From Flavisolibacter ginsenosidimutans (GTDB taxonomy: Bacteria; Bacteroidota; Bacteroidia; Chitinophagales; Chitinophagaceae), in the NCBI RefSeq assembly GCF_007970805.1, contig NZ_CP042433.1, forward strand, positions 2,542,001 through 2,606,000: a DNA stretch of 64,000 bases, written 5' to 3'. Below, one piece after another: positions 1-10,061 of the stretch; within the stretch, counting starts at the first letter, position 1, and each line of letters opens with the position of its first letter. A program made the translations under genes and the position numbers. The notes beneath the pieces are model-generated. The model saw only the letters and a program-made list of their open reading frames with translations. It was not told the origin of the DNA and did not search any database.

Positions 1-2787
1 TGAAAAATTGTTCAGTCCAAGTTGCTGCTTCGCCATTTCAATCAAACTGTAACAGTATTGAGCGGAAACTTTTCCTTCGCCACCTTCCCACGGATGAAAC
101 TTGCGTTGCATGATGAGTTCATGCGCCGTTTCGTAGTCGCCGAGAAGGTTGTATAAAGCGGTTCGCTCCAAATAAAGATCGTCCCGCTTTTCCACCACTT
201 GCAAATGCTTTTTCAAAAACGCGAGTCTCGCTTTTGGCTCTTGGTTCAATCGCTTGTAAAGCTGGTCGACTTCCATCAACACACGTGCGTCGGAAGTATT
301 TAGGGTAAAGGCTCTTTCGTAAATGCTTTGTGCAGCCAGTACATCGTTGCGCTTGTTAAAGAAAGCCATGCCGAGATTTCTGTAAACAGTTGGAAAGGAA
401 TTGTCTCTTTCAAGAGACAACTTCCAGCAATCAATGGCTTCGTTGTACTGCCGTTTGTCGTACCAAAGATTACCGAGGTAGTAGGGCGCCTTTGCATCTT
501 TCGGGTTACAGTTGATTGCCGATTGCAAAACGATGATATCCTGCAACCTGTTTGGAAAGCAATAAGAAGAATCCGCAGTTGATGCTTTTTCAAAATATCG
601 GAGTGATTCGTTTTCACTACCCAGTTGCTGATGAAGCCATCCTAAGTAATACCACAACATTGGCGAAGCACTCATTTCTTTTTTCTCCGCAATGGCTTGC
701 AGTAGTTCAATCGCTTCGTCAAACAAACCGGCTGCAGCATAGTCAAGTGCGTATTCAAAATAATTCTGTTCGTAACCTCTTGCAAGAATGTTTAGTTGTT
801 CGATTGATGCTTTTGCTACGACTTCGTTATTGCGTTTCCGGTATATTTTGCTTTGCTCAAAATAAACACCCAGGTTGAAAAGATCTCGTTTCAATGCTAC
901 TTCGCAAACTTGCAATGCTTCGTCATATCGTTCCAACTTCCGTAAGGCTGCAATCTTCAATACATAAGCTTTGCTATTGCCCGCGTTTCGGTCAAGCGAA
1001 AGTTGAATGTGTTCCAACGCAGAATGATAATTGCCTTTTGACAAATCCAGTTGCGCAATTGAAAAATAGCTTCCGTGTTGCCACGCTGCGTTCCATGCCG
1101 CCTTGTAAAAAGACTCGTAAGCTTCCTCATTTCTGCCTTGCATTTTTAAGCACAGTCCAAGGTTGTAGTATGGCTCGCCGTCGTATGGATTCGGATTTCG
1201 CTTCGACAACGATTCAATTGCGGCGCGAAAAAAAGGTTCGCTTCTTTCAAACTGGCCTCTTCGGAAATACCAAAGACCAAGCGCATTGTTGTTACGAATA
1301 TCAGTTGGATCGCGGCGCAAGGCTTCTTCGTAATAAGGCACCGGACTGTAAGTAGCGTGACGATATTGCTCAAGGTGCAGGCCGGTTAGAAACAATTCTT
1401 CGGTTGTCTCAACGTCTTTTGGCGCCAACGCAGGCTTTGCTGCTTCGGGTAGCTCTTTCTCTTTCGCCTTTCCCGGTTCGTACCGAAGAATTTCTTTTCC
1501 GCTTTCGTTAAGAATCGTCACAGTAATATCCTTGGTTGAAATGGTCTCTTTCACCGGGGTGCTTGTTGCAAACAATTCTTCAGGACTGACAAAAACTTTT
1601 TTATTAAATAGCAACTGACCGGCACATGCCAATCGAATGATGACATTTTGCGAAGACGTAGCAAATAGTTTTAAATCCAATGCTTCGCCGATCTGCTCAA
1701 CGTTTAGCAAAACATCTTTCGTTGCGCCCTTCACCACACCCAGTTCGCGATAAGGCAAAAAGTATTGCGTAAATGTTTTTTCCTCGTAAGGCATCAACCA
1801 GCTAAAGTCAGGTTGGTTATCGGTGAAAACACCGGCCATCAATTCAATGTAAGGCCCGTCTTCGTCGGTCAGGTTTCTATCCCACGCAAGACCAAAATCG
1901 CTGTGTCCCCAGGTCCATTGTTTTTTTCCCGGCGATACGTGATGATTGGCAACGTGCAAAACACCGGCCCGTGTGTCGTGTTCGTAACCGCCTAAGAAAT
2001 CATAATCGGAATTGATTGCCATGTACGAAGTCGGAACCGGAATGTTCTTGTAACGGGAAATATCCGTACCCGGAGCGTAATTCACTTTGTAGTAAGTGCC
2101 CTTTGCAATGGGAAAGCTTGATACGTCGCGTTTGCCGTGATCAAATACCGCGTTAACATCGGGCGGAAAAACAGACTGGTAATCGTCGTTCACTTTTACC
2201 GCAGGATTAGCCCACCACAAAAAGGTTTGCGGAAGCGGTGTGCGGTTGTACAGCTTTACGTTGATTTCGAGAAAAGCTTTGTCGGGATGAAGAACAAAAC
2301 CCGCCATGCCCTTTGTTCCGAACATGCGTTCCACTTCATTCACCCAAATTGTTTTGCTGCCGTCGCTGGCCTCCTCAATGGAATAATCAACCGGCTCAAA
2401 CGTACTTGGACGGTGGTGTTGCGGCCAGTTAAATTCAATGCCGCCCGAGATCCACGGTCCACACAAACCAACGAGGGCAGGCTTGATGACCTGGTTGTAA
2501 TAAACAAAATGACGACCCTTTATTTTGTCGTAAGCCATTTGCACACGGCCGCCCAGTTCAGGCAGGATCATGATTTTCAGGTAACGATTTTCCAAAAACA
2601 AGCCGGTGTATTCCTTGTCTTTCTTTTCATCATAAATCTTATCGATCACCGGGTTTGGATAAACAACGCCGCTGCTTCCCTGGTAAACGCGGTTTTCAAA
2701 AAACATTGGGTTCTTATCCGGCACACCCACTTCGTAAGTCGGTATCACAACGGTTTCTTTCCAAACACTTACAGATGATTGTTCCAT
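1..2787 (-). CDS. DUF5107 domain protein with C-terminal TPR repeats (3' end outside window)
   Basis: The reading frame is open from an ATG at 2787 to the left edge (929 codons), so the C-terminus is missing. The first ~350 residues look like a DUF5107 domain, which resembles sugar-mutarotase-like beta-sandwich proteins; it contains YQGSSGVVYP and ILPELGGRVQMAYD. From about residue 465 onward the protein is a run of helical TPR-type repeats (for example NNNALGLWYFRRGQFERSEP and YYNLGLCLKMQGRNEEAYES). There is no signal peptide, so it is probably cytoplasmic. It follows the sugar-porter gene by 77 bp in the same direction, and the two may be cotranscribed. The substrate is unknown; a role in handling the imported sugar is inferred from position only. 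Confidence 0.85.
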   Translation of the reverse strand, partial: MEQSSVSVWKETVVIPTYEVGVPDKNPMFFENRVYQGSSGVVYPNPVIDKIYDEKKDKEYTGLFLENRYLKIMILPELGGRVQMAYDKIKGRHFVYYNQVIKPALVGLCGPWISGGIEFNWPQHHRPSTFEPVDYSIEEASDGSKTIWVNEVERMFGTKGMAGFVLHPDKAFLEINVKLYNRTPLPQTFLWWANPAVKVNDDYQSVFPPDVNAVFDHGKRDVSSFPIAKGTYYKVNYAPGTDISRYKNIPVPTSYMAINSDYDFLGGYEHDTRAGVLHVANHHVSPGKKQWTWGHSDFGLAWDRNLTDEDGPYIELMAGVFTDNQPDFSWLMPYEEKTFTQYFLPYRELGVVKGATKDVLLNVEQIGEALDLKLFATSSQNVIIRLACAGQLLFNKKVFVSPEELFATSTPVKETISTKDITVTILNESGKEILRYEPGKAKEKELPEAAKPALAPKDVETTEELFLTGLHLEQYRHATYSPVPYYEEALRRDPTDIRNNNALGLWYFRRGQFERSEPFFRAAIESLSKRNPNPYDGEPYYNLGLCLKMQGRNEEAYESFYKAAWNAAWQHGSYFSIAQLDLSKGNYHSALEHIQLSLDRNAGNSKAYVLKIAALRKLERYDEALQVCEVALKRDLFNLGVYFEQSKIYRKRNNEVVAKASIEQLNILARGYEQNYFEYALDYAAAGLFDEAIELLQAIAEKKEMSASPMLWYYLGWLHQQLGSENESLRYFEKASTADSSYCFPNRLQDIIVLQSAINCNPKDAKAPYYLGNLWYDKRQYNEAIDCWKLSLERDNSFPTVYRNLGMAFFNKRNDVLAAQSIYERAFTLNTSDARVLMEVDQLYKRLNQEPKARLAFLKKHLQVVEKRDDLYLERTALYNLLGDYETAHELIMQRKFHPWEGGEGKVSAQYCYSLIEMAKQQLGLNNFS

Positions 2788-2864
2788 TCGTTATTTGTTT
2801 TCACAATTCAAACGCACGTCGAATTGCGCTTCACGTTGAAGTCTATTGTATCGAATCCTATTGC

Positions 2865-4229
2865 TCAATGAGCAACGATGGTTTCAAGTTCTTCCAGTGT
2901 TTTGCCTTTTGTTTCCTTCACTTTGAATTTGATAAAGAAGAACCCCAAAAGACAGATGACCGCATACAACCAAAACGGTCCGTATGTTCCTAATTTTTCA
3001 GCGAGGATTGGAAACGTAAACACCAAAACAAAATAGGCGGCCCACAGTGAAACAACTGACACGGATGTGGCCAATCCACGAATCTTGTTCGGGAAGATTT
3101 CTGAAATCAACACCCAGGTTACCGGCGCTAAGGAAGTAGCGTAACTGGCGATTGCCAGCAACACAAACACGGACACCAATCCTGCACTGGCACCGCTTTT
3201 TAGCAGTACCGCCATCACAACATACACCACCGATAGAATAATTGAGCCGTACAACATCAAAGGCCTTCTTCCCAACTTATCTACTTGCCACATGGCTAAA
3301 AGTGTGAAGAGGAGATTGACGAAACCAATAGCAACCGTTTCAAACAATTGCCGGTCGAGGTTAGCACCAACGGATTCAAAAATGGTGGAGGTGTAATTGA
3401 AGACAACGTTGATACCACAGAACTGCTGAAACACCGCAAGCGTAATACCGACGACCACGGCCGGCCGTACGCCTTTTTCAAAAACGGCTGCGTAAGATGG
3501 TTTCGCTTCGTTGCGAAGCGAACGCCTGATATCATCTGTTGTGCTGTTTGCGAAATCCGCACCGCCAATCTTTTGCAGGATGCGTTGCGCCTTCTCGTTT
3601 TGCTTTGCTTTGAAAAGCCAGCGTGGACTTTCCGGCAGCCACACAACGCCAAGCAGAAACAACAAAGACGGCACAACGCCAAGACCAAACATCCAACGCC
3701 AGGCATCAACGCCTTTATCGGCCAAACTGTAATTCACAAGATTAGTAATCAAAATGCCGAGCACAATAGTCAGTTGGTTGATCGCCACGTTTCTTCCGCG
3801 AACCGCAGCCGGTGAAACTTCGGCGATGTACATGGGACTTAACATGGATGCCATGCCCACGCCGATGCCCGCGGCAAAACGCATGATGATGAAAACGGTC
3901 AGTGAATTGGAAAAGGCCATGCCGAGTGATGACACAGCAAAAATGGAAGCGGCTGTCATCAAGCCGGGCTTGCGTCCGTAGCAGTCGGCAAGGTTGCCAG
4001 CAAACAAACAACCAACGATGCAGCCCAATGCCAACGAGCCGGTTAAAAAGCCTTCCCACCACGTGTTCAATTGAAAAGCCGTTCGAAGGAAAGGCAGGGC
4101 ACCGGAGATTACCGCAAAGTCAAAACCGAACAAGTAACCGCCCAACGCGGAGATGAAAGAAATACCAATCACATAAGCACCGTTGTATGTAGAAGACGTC
4201 TTGGTCATTACGTTATTTTGCTGAAGCAT
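2865..4229 (-). CDS. Sugar-porter family MFS transporter
   Basis: A 454-residue inner-membrane protein with about twelve hydrophobic segments. Sugar-porter signatures are present: GYLFGFDFAVISGAL in TM1, the DCYGRK loop motif after TM2, PESPRWL between TM6 and the central loop, the QQFCGIN motif in TM7, DKLGRRP after TM8, and KETKGKTLEELE at the C-terminus. The family imports monosaccharides (xylose, galactose, glucose, arabinose) by proton symport. The gene lies downstream of alpha-galactosidase and aldose 1-epimerase genes, which makes galactose or a related hexose/pentose the likely cargo. A strong promoter-like sequence at 4294-4324 suggests it can be transcribed independently of the upstream genes. 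An alternative start is the Met at codon 8. Confidence 0.93.
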   Translation of the reverse strand: MLQQNNVMTKTSSTYNGAYVIGISFISALGGYLFGFDFAVISGALPFLRTAFQLNTWWEGFLTGSLALGCIVGCLFAGNLADCYGRKPGLMTAASIFAVSSLGMAFSNSLTVFIIMRFAAGIGVGMASMLSPMYIAEVSPAAVRGRNVAINQLTIVLGILITNLVNYSLADKGVDAWRWMFGLGVVPSLLFLLGVVWLPESPRWLFKAKQNEKAQRILQKIGGADFANSTTDDIRRSLRNEAKPSYAAVFEKGVRPAVVVGITLAVFQQFCGINVVFNYTSTIFESVGANLDRQLFETVAIGFVNLLFTLLAMWQVDKLGRRPLMLYGSIILSVVYVVMAVLLKSGASAGLVSVFVLLAIASYATSLAPVTWVLISEIFPNKIRGLATSVSVVSLWAAYFVLVFTFPILAEKLGTYGPFWLYAVICLLGFFFIKFKVKETKGKTLEELETIVAH

Positions 4230-4293
4230 CGTAGTTTTTGTTAACCGAAGGAGGTTGCAATGGTTTGCTACTTTCTTTCGTATTCGCTCTCGA

Positions 4294-4324
4294 CAAACTT
4301 AGTTTTCAAGCGTTGAAACCCAAA
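4294..4324 (-). promoter_or_regulatory. Bacteroidota-type promoter for the sugar-porter gene
   Basis: Read on the minus strand, TTTG (4324-4321), a 19-bp spacer, then TAAGTTTG (4301-4294). This matches the primary sigma-factor promoter consensus of Bacteroidota (TTTG, 19-21 bp, TAnnTTTG) in sequence and spacing. It lies 65 bp upstream of the transporter ATG. Confidence 0.65.
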
Positions 4325-4483
4325 TGGAATTTGCGTTGAAATAGATGGACAATCTGCTGTGAATCTGCCTTGCTTAAAGCTGCATTCTCTTTTAACAACG
4401 GAATAAAATCCTGAACCAAAATAATAAACCTGCATGAGATAATGTATATGACTTGAGCACTATCCGTCATCCGAAAAACAAGG

Positions 4484-5554
4484 CTACTCAACGCCAAATG
4501 CATAAATCGTTTTTAAAGAATATTTCTCGCCGGGATACAAGATCGTATTTGGAAACGACGGCTGGTTGGGGCTATCCGGGAAGGCCTGTGTTTCCAATGC
4601 CACAGCCCCGTGCTTTTCATATAGCTGTCCTTGCACGCCCTTTATTGAACTGTCCCAGTAGTTGGCGGTGTAAACTTGTATGCCCGGCGCAGATGTAAAT
4701 ACCGTCAGCGAACGGCAGCTTACCGGTTCGGAAAGTTTAGCCGCAAAAACAACTTCACTAGTTGAATGGTCTTCTAAAACAAAATTGTGGTCATAGCCCA
4801 CGTCCTTCGGAAAGGAGTCAATGCCGCTGCCTATTTTTTTTGGCTGTCGAAAATCAAGTGCTGTACCTTCTACCGAAAGCACTGAACCCGTTGGTACATT
4901 TTGTTCATTCTTTTCCGTATAAGCCGAAGCGTTCACCTGGAGCAAATGATCATCAATTACCGGAACATCAAAGCCGGTTAAATTGAAATAAGAATGATTG
5001 GTCAGGCTCACAGGCGTTGCCTTGTCCGTTTCCGCACTGTATTCAATGCAAAGTTGATTGTTCTTGTTCAAGGAGTAGGAAACCGTCACATCTAAATTAC
5101 CGGGATAACCTTCTTCACCGTCCCTGCTTAAATAGCTAAAGACAATACCGACTTGTTCTTCTTTGTTGATAAAACGTTGAACGTCCCAAATCTTTTTATG
5201 AAAACCTTCCACACCGCCGTGCAAGTGAGTAACGCCATCATTAAGCGACAAAAGAATTGGTTTTCCGTCCAACATGAACCGGCCGTTTGCGATGCGGTTT
5301 GCATAACGACCCACAACGCAACCGAGATAATCCCGGTTTACTAAGTAATCTTCAATACTGGAGAAACCCGCAACAATGTTTTTGCAATCTCCATTTTTGT
5401 CGGGAGTGTCTATTGACAAAATGCTGCAGCCAAGGTTTGTCAGTGCAACTTCAACTTCACCATTTTGAAGAACGATTCGGCAAACACCTTTATCACGCAA
5501 TTGCGCTGCCTGCTCGTACCGAAGCGATAAAGAATTGCTCTTAGCCTGCTGCAT
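4484..5554 (-). CDS. galM: Aldose 1-epimerase (galactose mutarotase)
   Basis: A 356-residue protein of the GalM family, which interconverts alpha and beta anomers of hexoses such as galactose. Expected active-site features are present: GRYANRI near residue 83, HLHGG with His112, NHSYFNL with the acid His187, and ETQAFPDSPNQ with the base Glu321. Length is normal for the family. No convincing signal peptide is seen, so it probably works in the cytoplasm. It begins 56 bp after the GH36 alpha-galactosidase stop codon, which fits processing of the galactose that enzyme releases. Confidence 0.93.
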   Translation of the reverse strand: MQQAKSNSLSLRYEQAAQLRDKGVCRIVLQNGEVEVALTNLGCSILSIDTPDKNGDCKNIVAGFSSIEDYLVNRDYLGCVVGRYANRIANGRFMLDGKPILLSLNDGVTHLHGGVEGFHKKIWDVQRFINKEEQVGIVFSYLSRDGEEGYPGNLDVTVSYSLNKNNQLCIEYSAETDKATPVSLTNHSYFNLTGFDVPVIDDHLLQVNASAYTEKNEQNVPTGSVLSVEGTALDFRQPKKIGSGIDSFPKDVGYDHNFVLEDHSTSEVVFAAKLSEPVSCRSLTVFTSAPGIQVYTANYWDSSIKGVQGQLYEKHGAVALETQAFPDSPNQPSFPNTILYPGEKYSLKTIYAFGVE

Positions 5555-5610
5555 GTTTCAAAAAATTTTCGCTTCACAAATGATATTGAAATCAACGTTA
5601 ACAATCATCG

Positions 5611-7794
5611 CTATTGTTTTTTTAACTTGATTACGGCACTTCTGTAAGCTGTTGATACAGGCCAGAGAATACCAATCGTCATCAGGTATTCACCCGACAA
5701 GGTTGTCTTGTTTTTATCGTCCAATGTATACAATGCTTTTGGATCGAGACCCTGCAACAACAGTTGCTTGTTTGACCGGCTTTCGTCTGTCGCGCCTTCC
5801 ATTAGCTTGCCCAGGTTGTAACAGAGAACAACCGCTTCCGATGCGTTCAGCGATACATATTGCAAGGCAATTTTGTTTCCTTCGAACGGCGACTTAAGCC
5901 GGTACAAATTGCCTTGCTGAACCATGTTGCGTATGCTTTTGTATTCCGCGATTTTGGTCCTTGCAATTTCTTTTTGCTTGTCGTTCCATTGCAGGATGTT
6001 GTCGCCCACGCCAAGTACGCCTTGCATGGCAACGTAGAAAATAAATTCCTGCGGCAGGTTGATGGAACTGCGATCATAACCCGTCGTCCAGCAAACCATT
6101 GTATTTGCAGGAAAGGCACTTAGGTAACCGTATTGAATGAAAAGCCTGTCCAACGGATTAGTATTGTCACTCGTCCATGTTTGATCCATTCGCGAAAGCA
6201 TGCCCAAGTCTGGTCTTCCACCACCGCTGGAACAGGATTCAAAAAGAACATCAGGAAATCTTTTTTCGAGTTCATCAACGAGGCGATACAGATTGTTCAT
6301 GTAACGCAGGCGAACTTCTCTTTGCATGGACGGAGAAGCAGAAGGCCAACCCGGTTCTGTTAATCCACGATTGCGGTCCCACTTGATGAATTTGATATTG
6401 TGGTTTTTCAACAAGAAAGTCATTGATTGCAACAGGTATTGATACACGTCTTCTCTCGCCAGGTTTAACGTGAGTTGATTGCGCCATTCCGTTTTGGTGC
6501 GGTTCGGGAAATACAAAACCCAATCGGGATGCTTCTTGTACAACTGGCTGTTGGGGTTCACCATCTCGGGTTCTACCCAAATGCCGAATTGCATGCCCAT
6601 GTCGTTGATCTTTTGAATCAAAGGATTCAAACCATTAGGGAATTTATCGGGATCCGTAAACCAATCGCCCAAGCCTGCATGATCGTCTTTGCGTCCCGCA
6701 AACCAACCGTCATCAATCACAAACAATTCAACGCCCAAATCCTTTGCTTCTCTCGCCAGTTTTAATTGTCCTTCTTCGTTCACGTTAAAACCCGTTGCGT
6801 ACCAACTGTTGTAAATGACCGGTCGAATCTTGTCACGCAGCGAAGGCCGCAAAATTTCTTTTCGGATGTAAGCAGCAGAAAGCCTCGCCGCTTCATCAGT
6901 TCCTTTTTGCGTAAAACCAAATGTCATTTTCGGTGTAGTAAACGATTGTCCCGCTTCCAGTTTCCACTGCGTATCCCAAAAATTAATTCCGCCTGCAATT
7001 TGCAAGTGACCGCTCACGGTCGATTCCAAATCGATGCGCCAATTGCCGCTGTAATGCACCTGTCCAAACCAAACACTTGCATTCGGGGCATCTGCTTCTT
7101 GCTGATTTGAAACTGCAAACCAAGGAGAGTTTTCGAAGGAAGAAAAATCTCTTGCCTGCATGGTTTTTGTACCCGTTGTCAATTCTGTTTTTTGCAATTG
7201 AAATTCATTCAACCATCTTCCGCCGTGATGCGTGAGGAAATAGCGAGCCGGTTGCAGAAGGATGGAAGAAGAAAGCAGGTTTTCAATTTGTATTGCCTCC
7301 TTCTTTCCTGTATTTTTTACTTCGGTCCATTTCTCCAGGATATCGTATTCGGGCAGCGGCCGGAAATATGAAACAACAACAAATGGATAGTACTTATCCT
7401 TTTGCGTAATGCGAAGCGTTTTGCGGCTTTCAACCGTTATCACTTCTGCTTTTTCGAACACCAGTTCGCAATCGCGTGTGCCGTCTGCAAACATAACTTC
7501 CACCAGCGGAATTTTATCGGCATACTTGCCACGCACGGTAACTTCGTTAAGCTGAAAAGGTCCGTTGCCGCGACTGCGGTCTTGCGGCAGCATTCGCTCG
7601 ACATGCGCCTTCGGTCCGTAAAACACGGGCACAACCTCTCCTCTATCGTTCAGCATTAACTGATAAACGCTGGATTGTGTAAGAATGTTCCAGCCAAGCA
7701 GTTTACCGCTTGCGTTCATTACGCTGTCAATTTGAGATGATGCGTTCATCGAAAACAACATCAGTGCCCATAACACAATTGCAATACGTTTCAT
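5611..7794 (-). CDS. GH36 alpha-galactosidase
   Basis: A 727-residue secreted enzyme with a signal peptide (about residues 1-20). The N-terminal beta-sandwich domain is followed by a TIM barrel from about residue 320. GH36/clan GH-D signatures are clear: FVIDDGWFAGRKDD (359-371), the nucleophile in FIKWDRN (Asp473), the substrate-binding loop ESCSSGGGRPDLGM (519-532), and the acid/base in QTWTSDNTNP (Asp543). It hydrolyses terminal alpha-1,6-linked galactose. It sits between GH31 and galM in one direction; the 122-bp gap upstream has no recognisable promoter, so cotranscription with GH31 is likely. Confidence 0.95.
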   Translation of the reverse strand: MKRIAIVLWALMLFSMNASSQIDSVMNASGKLLGWNILTQSSVYQLMLNDRGEVVPVFYGPKAHVERMLPQDRSRGNGPFQLNEVTVRGKYADKIPLVEVMFADGTRDCELVFEKAEVITVESRKTLRITQKDKYYPFVVVSYFRPLPEYDILEKWTEVKNTGKKEAIQIENLLSSSILLQPARYFLTHHGGRWLNEFQLQKTELTTGTKTMQARDFSSFENSPWFAVSNQQEADAPNASVWFGQVHYSGNWRIDLESTVSGHLQIAGGINFWDTQWKLEAGQSFTTPKMTFGFTQKGTDEAARLSAAYIRKEILRPSLRDKIRPVIYNSWYATGFNVNEEGQLKLAREAKDLGVELFVIDDGWFAGRKDDHAGLGDWFTDPDKFPNGLNPLIQKINDMGMQFGIWVEPEMVNPNSQLYKKHPDWVLYFPNRTKTEWRNQLTLNLAREDVYQYLLQSMTFLLKNHNIKFIKWDRNRGLTEPGWPSASPSMQREVRLRYMNNLYRLVDELEKRFPDVLFESCSSGGGRPDLGMLSRMDQTWTSDNTNPLDRLFIQYGYLSAFPANTMVCWTTGYDRSSINLPQEFIFYVAMQGVLGVGDNILQWNDKQKEIARTKIAEYKSIRNMVQQGNLYRLKSPFEGNKIALQYVSLNASEAVVLCYNLGKLMEGATDESRSNKQLLLQGLDPKALYTLDDKNKTTLSGEYLMTIGILWPVSTAYRSAVIKLKKQ

Positions 7795-7916
7795 AGCTAT
7801 CTGTTGATAAATCCAAAGTGCTAATCCTGATTCGAAAGGTTTCGCACAATTGTAAAATTGAAAGCGTAAAACAAATCAGGATAATTAGGCTTTTTGCTTT
7901 ACGTTAACGAGTCTTA

Positions 7917-10061
7917 CTACTTAAAAAATTCCCAGCTTTTGATAACATATCGCCTGTCTTTATACGTGCCTTTTCTTTCCACCGACCCTTTTCCATTGGC
8001 AACACGTAAGGAAATTAAATTGGCGTTTCCTTTTTGAAAATTGAAGCTGGTTCCATCATCTTCAAAAAGCAAAAATGCCGAAGGGTTGCTTCCAAAGACT
8101 TTGCACGTTATATCAAACACTGTTTTATCATCTATAAAATTTACCGGCGTTGCCACCGGTATGATGGAGCCAGACTTTACAAAGAGGGGAAGTTTATCAA
8201 ACGGAATGTTCAATTGATAACTCTTGCCGCCTTCGTATTGCTGATGCGTGTAATAATCGAACCAGAGGCCTTGGGGAAAATAAACGGTTCTCGCATTACT
8301 GTCCATCGTTGTTGGTGCAGCCATTATGTTTTGCCCGATCATAAACTGGCTAGAAATTGGACGCACTTTTTTATCGGCAGGATAATCCATCACCAACGGA
8401 CGAAAGGGCGGAATTCCTTTTTCGTAATAATCATAAAACGAAGAATAGAGGTAAGGAATGAACGACATACGCTCATTGAATAAGCTGCGAACCAATTCTT
8501 CCAGCTTATCGGCGCCTTCGTAGCGAACGTCTTCGTTGTTCAATTTGCGGTCCAGTTGAAACCAAGGCGTATTCTTTAAAAACCACGCGTCGACAACGGC
8601 TTGCGGCGCCAGCAACATTGTTTGCAAACGGCGGATAAAATCCGTTTCGTTTTTTGAATCACGCAACTCCGGCGACCAAAGCAAACCACCGAAAGAAGCC
8701 GTTGAGATCATGCTGATGTAATCGTTGTGCCCGTAAATATCGCTGTACAAAACAGCCGGTAGCGATGACGTAAAAACATTGGAAGAACGGTAATCGAAAT
8801 AGGTACGCTGGTTTCGCTTTTTATAGATGTCAAACAAAGTTTTGGCATATAACGTACCAAACAGTTGGTGCATCTGTTCGCCGTCAATACCGGATGGGAA
8901 TTTTGTCAAATCCGGAAAGCCCCAGGTTGCCTTGCCTTGTGTAATGTCAGAGTTGTCGCATTCATCCAATTTGAACGAAGCAATGCCTTTGTCTACTAAA
9001 TTCTGTTCATGGTAGTCTGCAAAAATTTTCGCGGCGTTTGGATTAACAAAATCAGGAACCAAACCGCGCCACACCAAAAAATTACCTGATAAATTCTTCA
9101 AGTCGCTGTAAAAAGGCGCACGTGGATTTACATAAGCGTGTTCCCAAAGATTGAGGCGAAGGTTCATGCCTTTGAGGCTGTCAATCATCGCCTGCGGACG
9201 AGGAAATTTATCTGACCACACGTAAGAGCAGGAATACGAGTTGCTGTGCCACCCGGGCTCCAGCCCAAGCACGTCGCAAGGAATGTTGTGCGAACGGAAA
9301 TACTTAGCCATTTTCAAAACATCGTCCTGCGTAAAATCACCCTTTGTTCGGTACTTGATGCCCAATCCCCACAGCGGAGGCAAGCCGCCGCCGCCCGAAA
9401 AAAGATTGTAGCGTTGCACGCTTTCCTTCAACGTTGTACCCTGAAAGAAAAAGAGTTCAACGCCTTTTGCGTTCGGTATGTCTATCCAAACGGCGGAATG
9501 CTTTGGCGACTGCTGCGCATATAATTCTTCGGGAGTGAATTTGAGCCCTTCTTTTGCATTCGATTCCGAAGTTTGCTGTAACAGCTCCTGGTTTGAACCG
9601 CAGAGAAAAGTAACATAGCGAGATGTGTTCACCAATACACCATAACCGGCCGTTGAAAGATAAAACGGTTGCGGCGCATGACTAAAGCCAATGTCAGATA
9701 CCGGATGATCATTCACAATTGGCCGCTTGCGCAAACCGCGTTGCTCAAAGCTACCGATTTGCATTCCGAAACCGTAGAGTTGCTCCTCATTGTTCAACGG
9801 TATGCGAACCTGCACACCTCTTTCGTTCACCTCGATTTTTACATCCTTTAAAACAAACGGAAGGTCTGCCATGGCTACATCCTTCATCTCGCTCACCCTT
9901 GGCTTTTCAGTACAAAAGTTGTACGGTGCAAAGGTGTCGGGTTTGCCAAACGATAGTTTTATCACACCTGGTGCAAACGTTGTTACCGAAACATCACCTT
10001 GTGCCTGCAATGCTTTTGCAAACCACAAGAACAAAAACAAAAAATAAATTGGGGCTTTCAT
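7917..10061 (-). CDS. GH31 family glycosidase (alpha-glucosidase/alpha-xylosidase type)
   Basis: A 714-residue protein with a signal peptide (about 1-20). An N-terminal beta-sandwich domain (to ~225) precedes a TIM barrel containing GIKYRTKGDFTQDD, DVLGLEPGWHS and the nucleophile motif FKLDE (Asp366). The C-terminal beta domains end in a DUF5110-like segment (FLLFEDDGTSFNF). GH31 enzymes remove alpha-linked glucose, xylose or galactose from non-reducing ends. The exact substrate cannot be read from the sequence; the GH36 and GH97 neighbours argue for an alpha-linked side-chain or oligosaccharide substrate. It is separated from the SusE/F-position gene by a 313-bp gap. Confidence 0.92.
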   Translation of the reverse strand: MKAPIYFLFLFLWFAKALQAQGDVSVTTFAPGVIKLSFGKPDTFAPYNFCTEKPRVSEMKDVAMADLPFVLKDVKIEVNERGVQVRIPLNNEEQLYGFGMQIGSFEQRGLRKRPIVNDHPVSDIGFSHAPQPFYLSTAGYGVLVNTSRYVTFLCGSNQELLQQTSESNAKEGLKFTPEELYAQQSPKHSAVWIDIPNAKGVELFFFQGTTLKESVQRYNLFSGGGGLPPLWGLGIKYRTKGDFTQDDVLKMAKYFRSHNIPCDVLGLEPGWHSNSYSCSYVWSDKFPRPQAMIDSLKGMNLRLNLWEHAYVNPRAPFYSDLKNLSGNFLVWRGLVPDFVNPNAAKIFADYHEQNLVDKGIASFKLDECDNSDITQGKATWGFPDLTKFPSGIDGEQMHQLFGTLYAKTLFDIYKKRNQRTYFDYRSSNVFTSSLPAVLYSDIYGHNDYISMISTASFGGLLWSPELRDSKNETDFIRRLQTMLLAPQAVVDAWFLKNTPWFQLDRKLNNEDVRYEGADKLEELVRSLFNERMSFIPYLYSSFYDYYEKGIPPFRPLVMDYPADKKVRPISSQFMIGQNIMAAPTTMDSNARTVYFPQGLWFDYYTHQQYEGGKSYQLNIPFDKLPLFVKSGSIIPVATPVNFIDDKTVFDITCKVFGSNPSAFLLFEDDGTSFNFQKGNANLISLRVANGKGSVERKGTYKDRRYVIKSWEFFK

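Noticed and set aside
2137..2778. 213-codon plus-strand frame
   Set aside because: Antisense to the DUF5107/TPR gene, which has clear homology and codon character.
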